Assembly: GCA_018806915.1 (NCBI GenBank)
Contig: JAGKQI010000096.1
Span: forward strand, 62,001-126,000
From: Phytophthora colocasiae
Taxonomy: Eukaryota > Oomycota > Peronosporomycetes > Peronosporales > Peronosporaceae
Direction of reading: 5' to 3'
Length of the DNA stretch: 64,000 nt
Each line of letters begins with the position of its first letter. The first letter of the stretch is position 1. Position numbers and translations under genes: made by a program. The notes under the pieces were generated by a model. It ran no database searches. It was given only the letters and a program-made list of their open reading frames with translations, and had not been told where the DNA came from. Shown piece by piece: positions 31,228 through 41,364 of the stretch.

Positions 31228-33926
31228 ATGAAGGCGCTCCGGGCCGCCGTCTCCGGCTCTCGCGTGCGCTTCATGCAGGACGGATTCGACCTGGACCTGA
31301 CGTACATCACGCCCAAGCTCATCGCCATGGGCTACCCGGCCTCGGGCGTGGAGAAGACGTACCGTAACGACATTAACGAGGTGGCCAATTTCCTCAACTC
31401 GAGACACCCGAACGCCTACCGCGTGTACAATTTGAGCGAACGCTGCTACGACTACGCTAAGTTCGAGGGGCGTGTGAGTGAATGTGGCTTCCCTGACCAT
31501 CATCCGCCCCCGTTGCAGCTGCTATTGGACATAATGAACGACATGGTCGAATGGGTGGCTAAAAGTCCCAAGCATGTGGTGGTTGTGCACTGTTTGGCTG
31601 GCAAAGGACGCACAGGCGTCGTGTGTTCATGTTATCTGCTGCTCACGGGCTACTATGGCAGTGTGTTTAAACTGCGGAAGGAGCGAGAGCTGAGAGAACT
31701 GGCCAATTCCAGTATCAGGGACTTTTGGAATGCTAGAGGCCAAGGTGTGCGCTTCCCCAGTCAGGCACTGTATATTTATTACTTTATCAAGGTGCTAAGG
31801 AGACTGGGGAGGATGCCTACGCAGATCCCGCCCTTACGACCAGCTAAGAAGATGTTGCTGAGGAGTATCGTGCTGAATGGAGTACCGGACTTTGAAGCGC
31901 CGCCGAGAGGAGGATGTACACCTTTCTTACAGGTTCTACCAGCACCTTCGCAACATGACCAGCCACATTTGGTGTACAACAGCTCGTGGCAAAGACCCAA
32001 GTTCGAGACGTACATGGCAGACCCTAATGGATCCATCATGTTCGAGGTAAGGCTGTTGTTGGGGGAAAGAGTGTGTGGAAATTATACTGATTTTTAAAAA
32101 TTTTATTTGTCAGGTAAATGCAGAGGTGCAGGGAGATGTCTTGGTGAGGTGCTTCCACGCGAACACGACCAACATCCTGGGCAAGCACATGGTGAAAATG
32201 TTCCACTTCACGTTCAACACCGACTTTTTCCACAATTACGTAAGTGTTACGCTGTTACGGCTGGAAATTACTTCCTGTACAAATGTTTGACCTTCTGGTT
32301 ATTGCAATACAGAGCAACTTGTATCGCCTGCCGAAGGTTGAAGTGGATGAAGCTACCGGGAACCAACGATACCCGGACAACTTTCAGGTTGTTTGCCACG
32401 TGGAGATGCTGGACCCGAATGGAAATCCGTTCCCACCGAAATCGGCGTCGTCCTCTTCTGTTCTGCAGTCTGGGAGTAGCAGCAGTATTCGTGACGATGA
32501 AGTTGATCAGAATCGCACGGCGCGGCCCCAGTCAGCTCCACAGCAGCGCCGAATGACAGTACCGGCACATCAACCCTACTATGATAAGCAAGTACAACGA
32601 CAGCAATCATTGCGACCAGATGAATCGACGCCTACCATGCAGGGTTGGCTGTACAAGCAAGGTGGATTCGTCAAGAACTGGAAAAAGCGCTGGTTTGTTG
32701 CTCGCGAGGGCAAGATGATGTACTATCATGGGATGTCGGACGCTACGCCACTGGGCGTTGTTAATCTCCGGCGTGTGACTGTGGAAATCTGTGAAGCACA
32801 TGAAGTGAATGCGCGGAACAAATGCCTGCACTTTTTCAAAGTGGTGCCTCCCAGTGCTGGCCAACGCACATATTTTTTCGGAGCCGAGTCTGAGCAAGAC
32901 CTGGTCGGGTGGATTCATGTGCTTGGAGCTCAATCCGCTTATGGTATCGTCAATGGCGTGTTGCAACGCAGGCCTTCGATCCAGCGCAACAACACGTTTG
33001 CTACTCGCAGTTCGTACCAACAGGAGCATCAGACACACCACCGTGGCGCTGATCGGCAACGTCCTAACAGTGACGGAACTAGGAGTTTCCACATGAGCGA
33101 CACGAGGTCATCCCTACCAGCTATGGCTTTGTCTGCACCGCCGTCTTCGTTCAACACATTGCACGATGTACGCCTTTCATCGCAGCTTAGCGCTACAGAG
33201 CTTGCCTTCCACATGACACCGAGTGAGGCCAGCCACAGACCAGAACCGTCTGAACTTGGCGCGTCAACGTCGAATAGTGGTGGGAGACGTGAAAGTATGC
33301 CGAGTGACTTCGCTGGAGCTGCCCAACGTGCGTTGGAGATGCGTTCGCTCTCATTTACGGAGAATGAAGATCAGGAAGGGGATCGGCTGTCATCAACGTC
33401 GGCTTCAGCCCTGCCTCACTGCGTTCCAGCTCAACCGGTAGCTGATCTGACTAATACTCTTTCGGCGCGAGAGCAAGCGTCGCTTTTGCAAGAGGTCAAT
33501 GGGTTCGAAGCTGGCATTTACATTTACTCGGCAGACGAGCTACTGGAGGCTGCGCAGTTGCAGAAATACATGCGCGAAACACGCGGAGCAAAAGGTAGGG
33601 GAACTGACCCAGATCCAGACCCGGATCCAGTGCTGACAGCTGCTCATGGTCTCAAAGCTTCCCCTCCGGGTACTTTAAGTCGCCAGCTCCACCAGTATGT
33701 TGTGCAGAAGCGTATGGGCGACGCTGAACAGCTACTAACAGAGCTTGTGATCACAAAGTTCCCGAGACTCATCGATGCAATGGATCACGACCCTCTGGCG
33801 TTTACACAGCTGATCGCTGGTGGAGATATTTCTTTAGTGGGCCATCGACTCCAGGACCAGGAAGACGTCACTGCCCCTGCAGTTAGGCAAGACTCCAATG
33901 GCAATCGTCGAGCTGTATTCTTTTAG
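31228..33926 (+). CDS. PTEN-like phosphoinositide phosphatase with C2 and C-terminal PH domain
   Basis: Exons 31228–32046, 32114–32239 and 32313–33926 with introns of 67 and 73 bp (GTAAGG…TCAG, GTAAGT…ACAG); 852 residues. Residues 1–185 match PTEN: FMQDGFDLDLTYIT, a WPD-like FPDHHPPP (D90) and the P-loop HCLAGKGRTG (C122, R128), whose two lysine/glycine positions are as in 3-phosphatases of PI(3,4,5)P3. Residues 190–350 fit the PTEN C2 domain with FKMFHFTFNT-like strands. At about 424–525 a PH domain follows: GWLYKQGGFVKNWKKRWFV…YYHG…W. After that comes a Ser/Gln-rich linker and a helical end. Dephosphorylation of PIP3 at membranes is inferred, with the PH domain adding a second lipid contact. 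Human PTEN has no PH domain. It is divergent from the pseudokinase–kinase gene. Confidence 0.88.
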
Positions 33927-34064
33927 AGCTAACCACAGTTGATCGTTTCGAAGCATTGTCTAAAGCCGATTGAAAAGTTACTTAAACAACATCGACGATT
34001 GAGTTGTGGTTAAACACCAGGAGTAAACGGCAAAGGCTTGTTTTATTTTTTGTAAAAGTTTGTA

Positions 34065-35645
34065 TCATGCTGGAAATATGAGTTGTAGTGTGGCTGCAAC
34101 ACAAAAAACAATGGCAACCACACCCAGCACCGACAAGAGAATCAACCGAGTTATTTCCTTCCCATTTGAGCGCCAGGGGGCCAGTCGAACATAAAATACC
34201 AGTGGAAACAGGTAGCAGAGCATCAGTAAGATACTTGCGCCAACAAAGGAGAACACCACTTGAAGTCCGGGTACACGTAAGGCACAAATAACCTGAGCAA
34301 CCAGCAGCAGCACAGTCACAACAGCTTGCACAATTTGTGATGGAGGTTCTTCCTCCTCTTCGTTATCGTCTCCTTCCTTGTTGCGAGACGTACAAGCCAC
34401 GTACATTTCCAGTACTAACGAGCGAAGCGGGTGGAACAATAAAGGGAATGACAGCAAAATCGTCAACAAAACTGCAAGACGAGGAACCGCCATGATGCGA
34501 TCGTTCGAGAGGTTCAGCAAGATATTTCCTTGGGTTTTGTTCCCATAGATCTTAGCAGCACAGAGACCGAAAGTAGCGTAAAGTAGAACACACCCACCAA
34601 CAGCTAGAGCCAAGTGACGTCTCATCGTACGTCCAGCAGCTTGTAGCAAATGTACTGCCACCGGAGCTTCCGTGCTACCCAGTGCCTCCAAATCTTTATC
34701 GTTTGCTTGCTCTCTTTTCGTCGTTTCAACTGCCACAAGTTGTGCCAGTAGTGGAAGAACATTCAGGTGGAGCATGAACGTGAAGTTGTAAATACCAACA
34801 ACCTCTGAGATCCGCCAGAACAACGAAGCTTCATTTTTTTCAGGTACTGCTGGGGTTCCATCATCAAAATTGATATCTTCTCCACCTCCAACAGCAGCAC
34901 GATAAGCCACAGCGCACACCAGATAAACCGAAAACGCCACTCCAAAGTACGACGAAAAGCGCAAAGCTGAGATCTTCGTTAAACATCCCAGAGGCAGCAC
35001 CACAACCAGAACAACAAGCCAAACAGCGACTACCACCGCCGATTGCTGCTCTTCCGCTGTTTGTTGTTGAAATCCAGTAATTATCGCAGACAGCATCAAT
35101 GGAGCCATATCCTTCACCACTCTTACACAACCTACGCACGCTCCAAAGACAGCGAACGCCGTCAACGCCCCAGTCAATCGAGCCAATGGTTTCCCACCAG
35201 CTCTCCACGCCAGATGCTGATATGTTTCTCGACTTTCCTCCGTTCCACCTTCACTCCCCGTTACCACTGCAACATGAACGTTTACTAATGTATCCGCGGT
35301 AAAAGCCATCGCCAATCCCACACAGCACAACACCAGCACCGCTTGGACAGGAGACAGCAGGACGAAGGTATAGGGAATTGCCAATGTACCGGCACCAATT
35401 GCTGACATCAGTAGAGTGAACGGTACAGCGCAATTGTGTCCAAGCCATTGGCAAGGTGATACAGAGTTCACAGGAAGTTTTGATTCCGTCTCCTGCTCCG
35501 GTACAGTCGTCTGAACATCAATCTCTTGAGCAACAACCAGTGGGAAACCGGTTTCGAACGATTCGCGACGGTGACGATGTCTTCGGCTGGATGAAAGAGG
35601 CTCGGGGGACAGAGGAAGCAGTGGAGACGTCTCGGAGTTGGCCAT
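34065..35645 (-). CDS. Amino acid transporter, AAAP family
   Basis: 526 residues from the ATG at 35643–35645; an upstream in-frame ATG at 35687 would add 14 residues, but MANSETSPLLPL fits better as a cytosolic tail. After a hydrophilic Ser/Arg-rich tail of about 75 residues there are 11 hydrophobic segments. The first contains the family signature SAIGAGTLAIPYTF. Acidic loops (EEEEEP) separate the later helices. AAAP proteins move neutral or cationic amino acids with H+ or Na+ across plasma or vacuolar membranes; substrate and membrane cannot be told here. It is convergent with the PTEN-like gene, with 138 bp between stops. Confidence 0.87.
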   Translation of the reverse strand: MANSETSPLLPLSPEPLSSSRRHRHRRESFETGFPLVVAQEIDVQTTVPEQETESKLPVNSVSPCQWLGHNCAVPFTLLMSAIGAGTLAIPYTFVLLSPVQAVLVLCCVGLAMAFTADTLVNVHVAVVTGSEGGTEESRETYQHLAWRAGGKPLARLTGALTAFAVFGACVGCVRVVKDMAPLMLSAIITGFQQQTAEEQQSAVVVAVWLVVLVVVLPLGCLTKISALRFSSYFGVAFSVYLVCAVAYRAAVGGGEDINFDDGTPAVPEKNEASLFWRISEVVGIYNFTFMLHLNVLPLLAQLVAVETTKREQANDKDLEALGSTEAPVAVHLLQAAGRTMRRHLALAVGGCVLLYATFGLCAAKIYGNKTQGNILLNLSNDRIMAVPRLAVLLTILLSFPLLFHPLRSLVLEMYVACTSRNKEGDDNEEEEEPPSQIVQAVVTVLLLVAQVICALRVPGLQVVFSFVGASILLMLCYLFPLVFYVRLAPWRSNGKEITRLILLSVLGVVAIVFCVAATLQLIFPA

Positions 35646-35873
35646 GTTGACCGAATGAGAGTGAATTGCTACGTCGGACCATACCACAACCCTACGATCG
35701 TCATAAGGATGGAGAGTATACTTAAGGCAAGTTATTTATCTGGTCTGTATACATCGCTTGTCTAACGCTGGTGCTTGAGTTTGCCTGGATATGCTGAGGG
35801 TGTTCATCTACAACTCTTTTGAGGCTCTTCTTGATGAATTTTACTGGATTTTGGCGATAGCTGTTGGTGTTGA

Positions 35874-37202
35874 TCACCCGAGGGTGTCGAGAACGGACTG
35901 TGAACGGCGGTTGAAGTCAACGTCGTAGTCGACCAGCAGTGGCTGGAGCAAATTCACTACTGCCACAGCCGTGAGTCGATCGGTCGGTCGGTCCGCAAGC
36001 AGCAGGCCGCGGAAGATTTCATAAATTACGTCTGGGAACTCGATGTGGCGGAAGCAAATGAGGCAGCCATCTTGTCCGAGGCACCTGTTGTATCCCGGCT
36101 GGTGCGCATGGGCGAGCAGGTTCGTTGCCCAATTCGTGTCGCACACGAGCGCTAAGTGGCCCTTGGGGTAGCCAAAGCACAGCAACTGGTACAACTGCAA
36201 AGCACAAAAGTGTCAGTCTCCAACTTAAATACTACTTTCCAGAAATATTTTACTTACCAATACTCCAGCAGACCACATATCTGCAGGGGCTCCAAAAAAT
36301 CCTGGTCTTGGTGATAGCTGCTGGTTATGTGCTCTCACTTCTTCTGCAACGTACAGAGGCTTGAACTTGATCAATCTATCATCCGCCCCGGCACGTCCGT
36401 TGTTCGTCATGATCTCCGAACTGCCAAAGTCGATTATCCTTGGATTAAAATCCGAATCAATCACCACATTGCACGGATCCACATCCAGATGACACACGTT
36501 TTGTGCGTGCATGAAGGCGAGTCCTTTGAGTACTCCTTCGAAGAGATGCAGTGCCTCTAACATCCAAGCTCTGGCCACGAAAGTGTTAACTGCTTGTTCC
36601 AACTCCGGTAACGACGTCATTCTGTTCACCAGCCTCTCCACTGCAAATCTCTTGTAGTCTGTAAGCCTTCGCTTCGCGTACATGATGAGACTGCCATTGG
36701 CTGCCCAATCCATGGCAATGTACTCATTGTGCTCATCTGCCAAACATTCCCATTGTGAAAAATGTGGCGAATTGTACACTCCAGCGAAGCCTGGAGGCTG
36801 CAATTGCGCCATTACCCGCACTTCATTTAGTACGTCGTCGTGCTGGAGCTTCAGTTGCGTCTTGTCCATGATCTTTAGCGCTACATCGTACGTAGGGGAA
36901 GCTCCTAGTCTCCCCCGCTGGAAATACTTGGCGAAGCGTACAACACCGCAACGGCACACACCTAGCAGTGCTGTCTCGTCTTGATTAGATGCTTCGGAGG
37001 TGAGAGGAGATTGGTGCAAAGGGTGCGCGAAGCACATGACTCCGCCGCGTTCGTCATCCCAAGGCAGTAAAAGAACCGGTAATTGCAGCTCGAACGCCGG
37101 ATAACGGGGCGGTACTCCTCGGTGTCGAAAGGAGGTGTAGCGAGGCTCTCCACGCTGCCGGTTGTAGGCGAATTCCACGACTTGCAGCGCCTCCAGTTCC
37201 AT
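35874..37202 (-). CDS. Protein kinase-like protein, two exons, N-terminus unresolved
   Basis: Exon 1 ends at 36258, then a 63-bp intron (36195–36257, GTAAGT…GCAG), and exon 2 is 36194–35874. From the first ATG (37202) there are about 421 residues. The kinase core shows DVALKIMDK (Lys), CHLDVDPCNVVID (catalytic loop, with Leu for Arg and Asp-Pro for Lys-Pro) and IIDFGSSE. There is no clear glycine loop: GVCRCGVVRFAKYFQRG stands in its place. A C-lobe helix begins at WSAGVL and continues in exon 2 (LYQLLCFGYP). The frame is open from 37202 up to a stop at 37389–37391 with coding-like residues and no ATG, so a further 5' exon or a non-AUG start is possible. Activity is plausible because Asp of the loop and DFG are kept. 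The group is not assigned. Confidence 0.65.
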
Positions 37203-37256
37203 CAGTAAAAGGTGGCGAATACCGATACCCAGTAGCTCTTGGATGGCAATTAGCAA

Positions 37257-37890
37257 AATGGGGGACAGCTTTTGCTGATTTCGAGTGAGTAAGGGGAGTG
37301 GTACATTGTACCATTTTACTGGAGTTTGTTTTGGAGTGAGAATGAATGTGCAACTTGCTGCTGCTTTGTGTGGGTTGAAGGAACGACTTTAGTGCGGAAT
37401 GTGACGTGGTTGGAGGTGGCCTTCAGGTCGAGAGGAACGATGAGCGAATACAGCGGCTGAGCTTCTGGAACATCCTAAATGGTGTTGCCACACCGCAACG
37501 GCAACTTTCGATGGATACTTCAGCTTTCGATGGTTGGTTTTGCTGCAGGTTGACGCTGCTTCAAAATAGAGGTGACATGTGGACTACGGTGAAGACGCTG
37601 CGGTTAAAGCGACAAGGCGTGGAGTTGAAATTGTTTCGAGTAAGTGCAGTTGTTTTCTCAACGTACATCGATCTTTGTGCTGTAGGTCATCTGAATATTT
37701 TCATCACTAAAGCCTTGGAAACTGACAGCTTGGTATTTTTTTCCTCAGTATTTTGCTATGTACGCCCACTACGGCAATTCGGTAAGGCTGGAACTCAACG
37801 TGATAGCAATCAACTTATGTGTACTTTTATTCGTCCGGGGCTTCTCTTCAAAGGCCCTTCCGTTCATAACGCTACAGAGAAAATGTAAAA
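37257..37890 (+). other. Possible small spliced plus-strand gene overlapping opposite-strand gene ends
   Basis: On the plus strand an ORF beginning near 37514 reaches VELKLFR at 37639, followed by GTAAGTGCAG. At 37748 there is TCCTCAG, then an exon of 33 bases (37749–37781, YFAMYAHYGNS), then GTAAGG, and an acceptor TTCAAAG at 37853 before ALPFITLQRK. The splice sites are good and frames agree, but no family is recognised. The last exon would overlap the 3' end of the minus-strand transporter gene and the first would overlap the upstream part of the kinase-like gene. It may be a real small gene of about 100 residues or chance. Confidence 0.3.
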
Positions 37891-39594
37891 CTAGCAGCCC
37901 TTGCCACCAGCAATCAGCAGACAAGAGGTGCTGTCGAAGATGGCCAGCGTGTTGGCCATCAAAGACCATAAGAGAGCGAACGTAAGATATGCGACCGTCA
38001 AACCACCAAAGAGTTTGCTGGAGCCACCGTTTGCAGCAAGCTCCTGCGTCTCCTTCTTCTGACGCGGCAGCAACACCAGGAAGAACCACGAGACGATCGT
38101 CATCGCGTATGAAATGATAACCGTGTACGTGATATCCACGCGAACCGAGTGGTCGTCAGCCTGCACACGAGCGTTCGTGATGTCGAACGGACCGTCAATG
38201 AGCAGCGTCAGCGTCGTGGCGAACGGCGTGGCCAAGTTACCGACCGTCGTCATGAGACCGTAGACGGCACCTTCGTTACCGACACCAGCAACCTCAACGG
38301 TGATGAACAGAGCAATGATCCAGGCGACGCCACTAGGGATCTGCACGGCAATAGGAGGGCCGAGCCAAAACCACTGGTTACGGAGGATATCCCAGATCGT
38401 AATGAGAGCCACGGAGCAATCGACAATGATGACGACAATACCGGTCAGGACAATCATCCGACGCCAATCCCAGTGAAGACCGTACTTGGACGTAACTGTG
38501 ATACCGATCAAAAAGCACAAGTGACCGAGAACATCGTTCAGTGTGTTGTTGATGGGAGTCACACCGACCATGTACGACTGCACGGGGGAGCTGGCAGTGT
38601 ACGAAATACTGGAGAAGATACCGGCGAAGAAGTGATGGGCAATTACTTGGTACACAACGCGCTTGCAGAGCAGGTTCCAGAACTCGTTCATGTACTTGCC
38701 AAAGTCAGCACGTTCGGACTTCTCCTCCTTGATGAAGTACCAAGTCATTGGAACTGCAGGCGCAGTAAGCACAACCATGATGATCATGAGTTCAGGGAAA
38801 GTAAGGGAGAAGTCGAAGTCTCCGCCATAGTCTTCACCGTTGAAGCAGAAGCCGACAAGCAGCTCACCGAGAATCACTAGGATGTAACGCACAGCGTAAA
38901 TGGCCGACTGGGTCTTGCCACGCTTCGCCATAGGCTCTTGCTGAGCCAATTCGCACACAATACTGTCGGAACAGACGTCGGACAACACGTACCCGAACGC
39001 AGCGAAGAACATGATGACGACGTACTTGGCGCCTTCACCTGGGGCATTGTAGTTGATACGAGCTTCAATTTCCGGTGTGTAGTCGGCCGTGTCGATTTTG
39101 CGGTCAGCGGCGACCGTATAGTACGGCTGGCCAACGGGCATGATAGCCATAAGCAAAAGCATGGAAATGCAGATACCCCAACCGATCAGCATGTACGGGC
39201 GGCGACGGTAGCCCCAAAGAGGGAAGCAGTCGGACAGGATACCGTAGAACACCTTGAAACTCCACGGAAGAATGACTAGCTCCTTAGCGGCGGCCACCTG
39301 AGCACCACTGCAGTTGAGGTACTGCTGCATGAACGGGTATACCGTCTCGGGAAGCATACCGTACACGACACCAACAGCAGCATACTGGAAAATGAGACCG
39401 AGATATTCGCGGCTCATCAAGTTGGGCATACCTCCGGGACGAAGAGCGCCATCTTCCAGCACTTCTGCAGTGCCATCGGGCGTCTTAATACCAGCGTAGC
39501 TATCACCGTCCTTGGTGTAGCTTTCCTTGGTCATGCTCACGAGCGAAAGACGCTGCAGGTCGTGCACATTCTGGCCAACGGGAGTTGGTGCCAT
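37891..39594 (-). CDS. Folate/biopterin-family transporter (FBT/BT1, MFS superfamily)
   Basis: 567 residues from the ATG at 39592–39594; the open frame beyond it starts only with TTG. About 12 hydrophobic helices follow a 65-residue hydrophilic tail. Family-like blocks are YAAVGVVYGMLPETVYPF in the first helix, the loop SDCFPLWGYRRRPYMLIGW, and FGYVLSDVCSDSIVCELAQ in the fourth. The family moves folates, biopterin or related compounds in trypanosomatids and plants and is strongly expanded in oomycetes; the substrate here is unknown. There are no introns. An initiator-like site lies 38–56 bp upstream. The 3' end may overlap a plus-strand exon. Confidence 0.88.
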   Translation of the reverse strand: MAPTPVGQNVHDLQRLSLVSMTKESYTKDGDSYAGIKTPDGTAEVLEDGALRPGGMPNLMSREYLGLIFQYAAVGVVYGMLPETVYPFMQQYLNCSGAQVAAAKELVILPWSFKVFYGILSDCFPLWGYRRRPYMLIGWGICISMLLLMAIMPVGQPYYTVAADRKIDTADYTPEIEARINYNAPGEGAKYVVIMFFAAFGYVLSDVCSDSIVCELAQQEPMAKRGKTQSAIYAVRYILVILGELLVGFCFNGEDYGGDFDFSLTFPELMIIMVVLTAPAVPMTWYFIKEEKSERADFGKYMNEFWNLLCKRVVYQVIAHHFFAGIFSSISYTASSPVQSYMVGVTPINNTLNDVLGHLCFLIGITVTSKYGLHWDWRRMIVLTGIVVIIVDCSVALITIWDILRNQWFWLGPPIAVQIPSGVAWIIALFITVEVAGVGNEGAVYGLMTTVGNLATPFATTLTLLIDGPFDITNARVQADDHSVRVDITYTVIISYAMTIVSWFFLVLLPRQKKETQELAANGGSSKLFGGLTVAYLTFALLWSLMANTLAIFDSTSCLLIAGGKGC

Positions 39595-39631
39595 TGAGCT
39601 TGGACTGGAGGTTGGAACTTGTGCAAGTCGA

Positions 39632-39650
39632 GGCAAAAAGCAGAATGAGC
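39632..39650 (-). promoter_or_regulatory. Oomycete-type core promoter of FBT transporter gene
   Basis: Read on the minus strand, GCTCATTCTGCTTTTTGCC fits the initiator (GCTCATTYY) plus flanking promoter region closely, 38–56 bp before the ATG at 39594. Confidence 0.65.
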
Positions 39651-41364
39651 TCCACTGCTCTGGCCGATTAACAAATTAAAGCAAAAAGAATCCCCAAGGC
39701 GTGGACACCAGCGATGAATCCCTGCGCTGTGCACGAGCGCCAATCTCATGCACTGAGCACAGCCAGCGCATGCTCCGGCTTGACCGGCTCAGTTTCCCTC
39801 TAAGACCCGATAAAACTCATCATGACGATGTGCAAAATGGCCATTCGACTACAGCGAGCGACTCCGTGTCCGGTGTTGCGAAGTGGTCCGGAATTTTATG
39901 GTCATTACCCTGGCTCATGTGCCGACTGCTCGGTAGATCAGTGTGGAGACAGGCGGTGTATCGCCCAATCAATCACCGAAAGCTGTCGACGTCGAAGCTC
40001 GCGCGCGAATGGAGGACGTTGATAGCACCACGATGCTCGTTTCCGATACTATTCGGAGACTTTGCCAAGCATTTTAGCACCGCGCCCGGCTACTATCGTA
40101 GACTGTAGACTGCGGACGTTCTCAATTTTGTGCTAGGGGGCCTGCTTACGGTACATGTACGGTGCGCTGCAGATGCATGGGCCACCAGAACGCGAATACA
40201 GTTCATACGGACAGGTGATCCCTCGCTCATCCACTTTTTTCCATTCTTTCGGCTTTGAACAGTACAGACAAGGCTCAGACACCGACTCGGTGACGGAGCA
40301 CTTGTCGATTAGGTATGGAGACCACGTTGCATGTGCGTATCGGGTAGATTCGTCATGGTGCATCAACCGCACGAGGGAACAAGAGAAAGAGACGGTCTCG
40401 CCCAGGCCGAGAAGTGTTCGCAACCTGCCTCGTCGCGGTTGCTCCGTTTACTCGAGGTTGAAATACCGCTATGACAACCTTCGGGACAAGCATTTAATTG
40501 GCAGGGCCTTGCTCATTTTCAAGTCGTCACCATAACAATCGAAAGTGCGAAACTATCTGCTTGCGAAACCGGATGGATACCTAACTTCATTCCAATCTTT
40601 CGCACGATTACAAAGTCTGACGGGAAATGAACGGGCAGACCATCATCCACGCAGCAGATATGGAGTAAAAGTTCATTAGAAATGAATCATGGTTGCAGGT
40701 TGAGCTCGATTCTCATGTTTGACATTAAAAACGACAGGTGCGACCTTTGGATATTAATTGTTGAAGGAGCAGCATTGTAGTGTGTCTGCAGGGATTGAAG
40801 ACACTCGAGGGGAGTCGGCGAACTCCCTGGAACTGTAGCCGAAGTCTATTTGGTAAAATGACAAGTGAGGTCTAGTGCTATTCTACATCTACCCGGTGTC
40901 GGAGACATTATGGCCAACGGTTGGACACGGTGAGTGGTTACGGTCACTGCTCGTCATCGATGTTGTCGATACACAGATCTTACAAGAATTGCTGTCAACA
41001 TTGATTCCGTTACAGAGCTGTAGCTGGTACGGGCTGGCTGTATGCTTTGGCTGCGCTACACTGCCCCTCCAAGCCTGGTCCAGCTAGAGCTATGTGTTGT
41101 AACACGACTATTGCATGTTTATGACACTCATGTGTGAGTGATAGTCCATGTACCCATGTGCCTGACTATGTAACAAGTGTTACAGGTGCAACGTATTGAA
41201 GTTGATTATGACTAATTGTTTTGTGGTCAATAATGCACGGATTGGACTGGGAGTTGGTGCATTATACTTGCACATACGTTGGCTACATGGTAGCAAATAT
41301 GCATTGTGCATACTAGAAAATTCAATATTTTGGAAAAACTATTGAAGTTTTTGGATTGAAAATT
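39651..41364. other. Gene-poor interval before the retroelement nest
   Basis: 1.7 kb without a confident gene. One weak candidate CDS is listed separately (40133–40363, minus). A palindromic TGTAACAAGTGTTACA lies at 41169–41184, 180 bp beyond the stop of the element 1 integrase; read on the minus strand it starts TGTAACA, so element 1's 3' LTR may begin here, but no second LTR is in the window to prove it. Confidence 0.4.
40133..40363 (-). CDS. Short Cys-containing hypothetical protein (weak)
   Basis: 76 codons from the first ATG, with PCLYCSKPKEW, then CPYELYSRSGGPCIC. The paired cysteines could be metal ligands and the composition is protein-like, but no family is recognised and the reverse strand is open too. 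It may be the 3' exon of a longer gene. Confidence 0.22.
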   Translation of the reverse strand: MHHDESTRYAHATWSPYLIDKCSVTESVSEPCLYCSKPKEWKKVDERGITCPYELYSRSGGPCICSAPYMYRKQAP

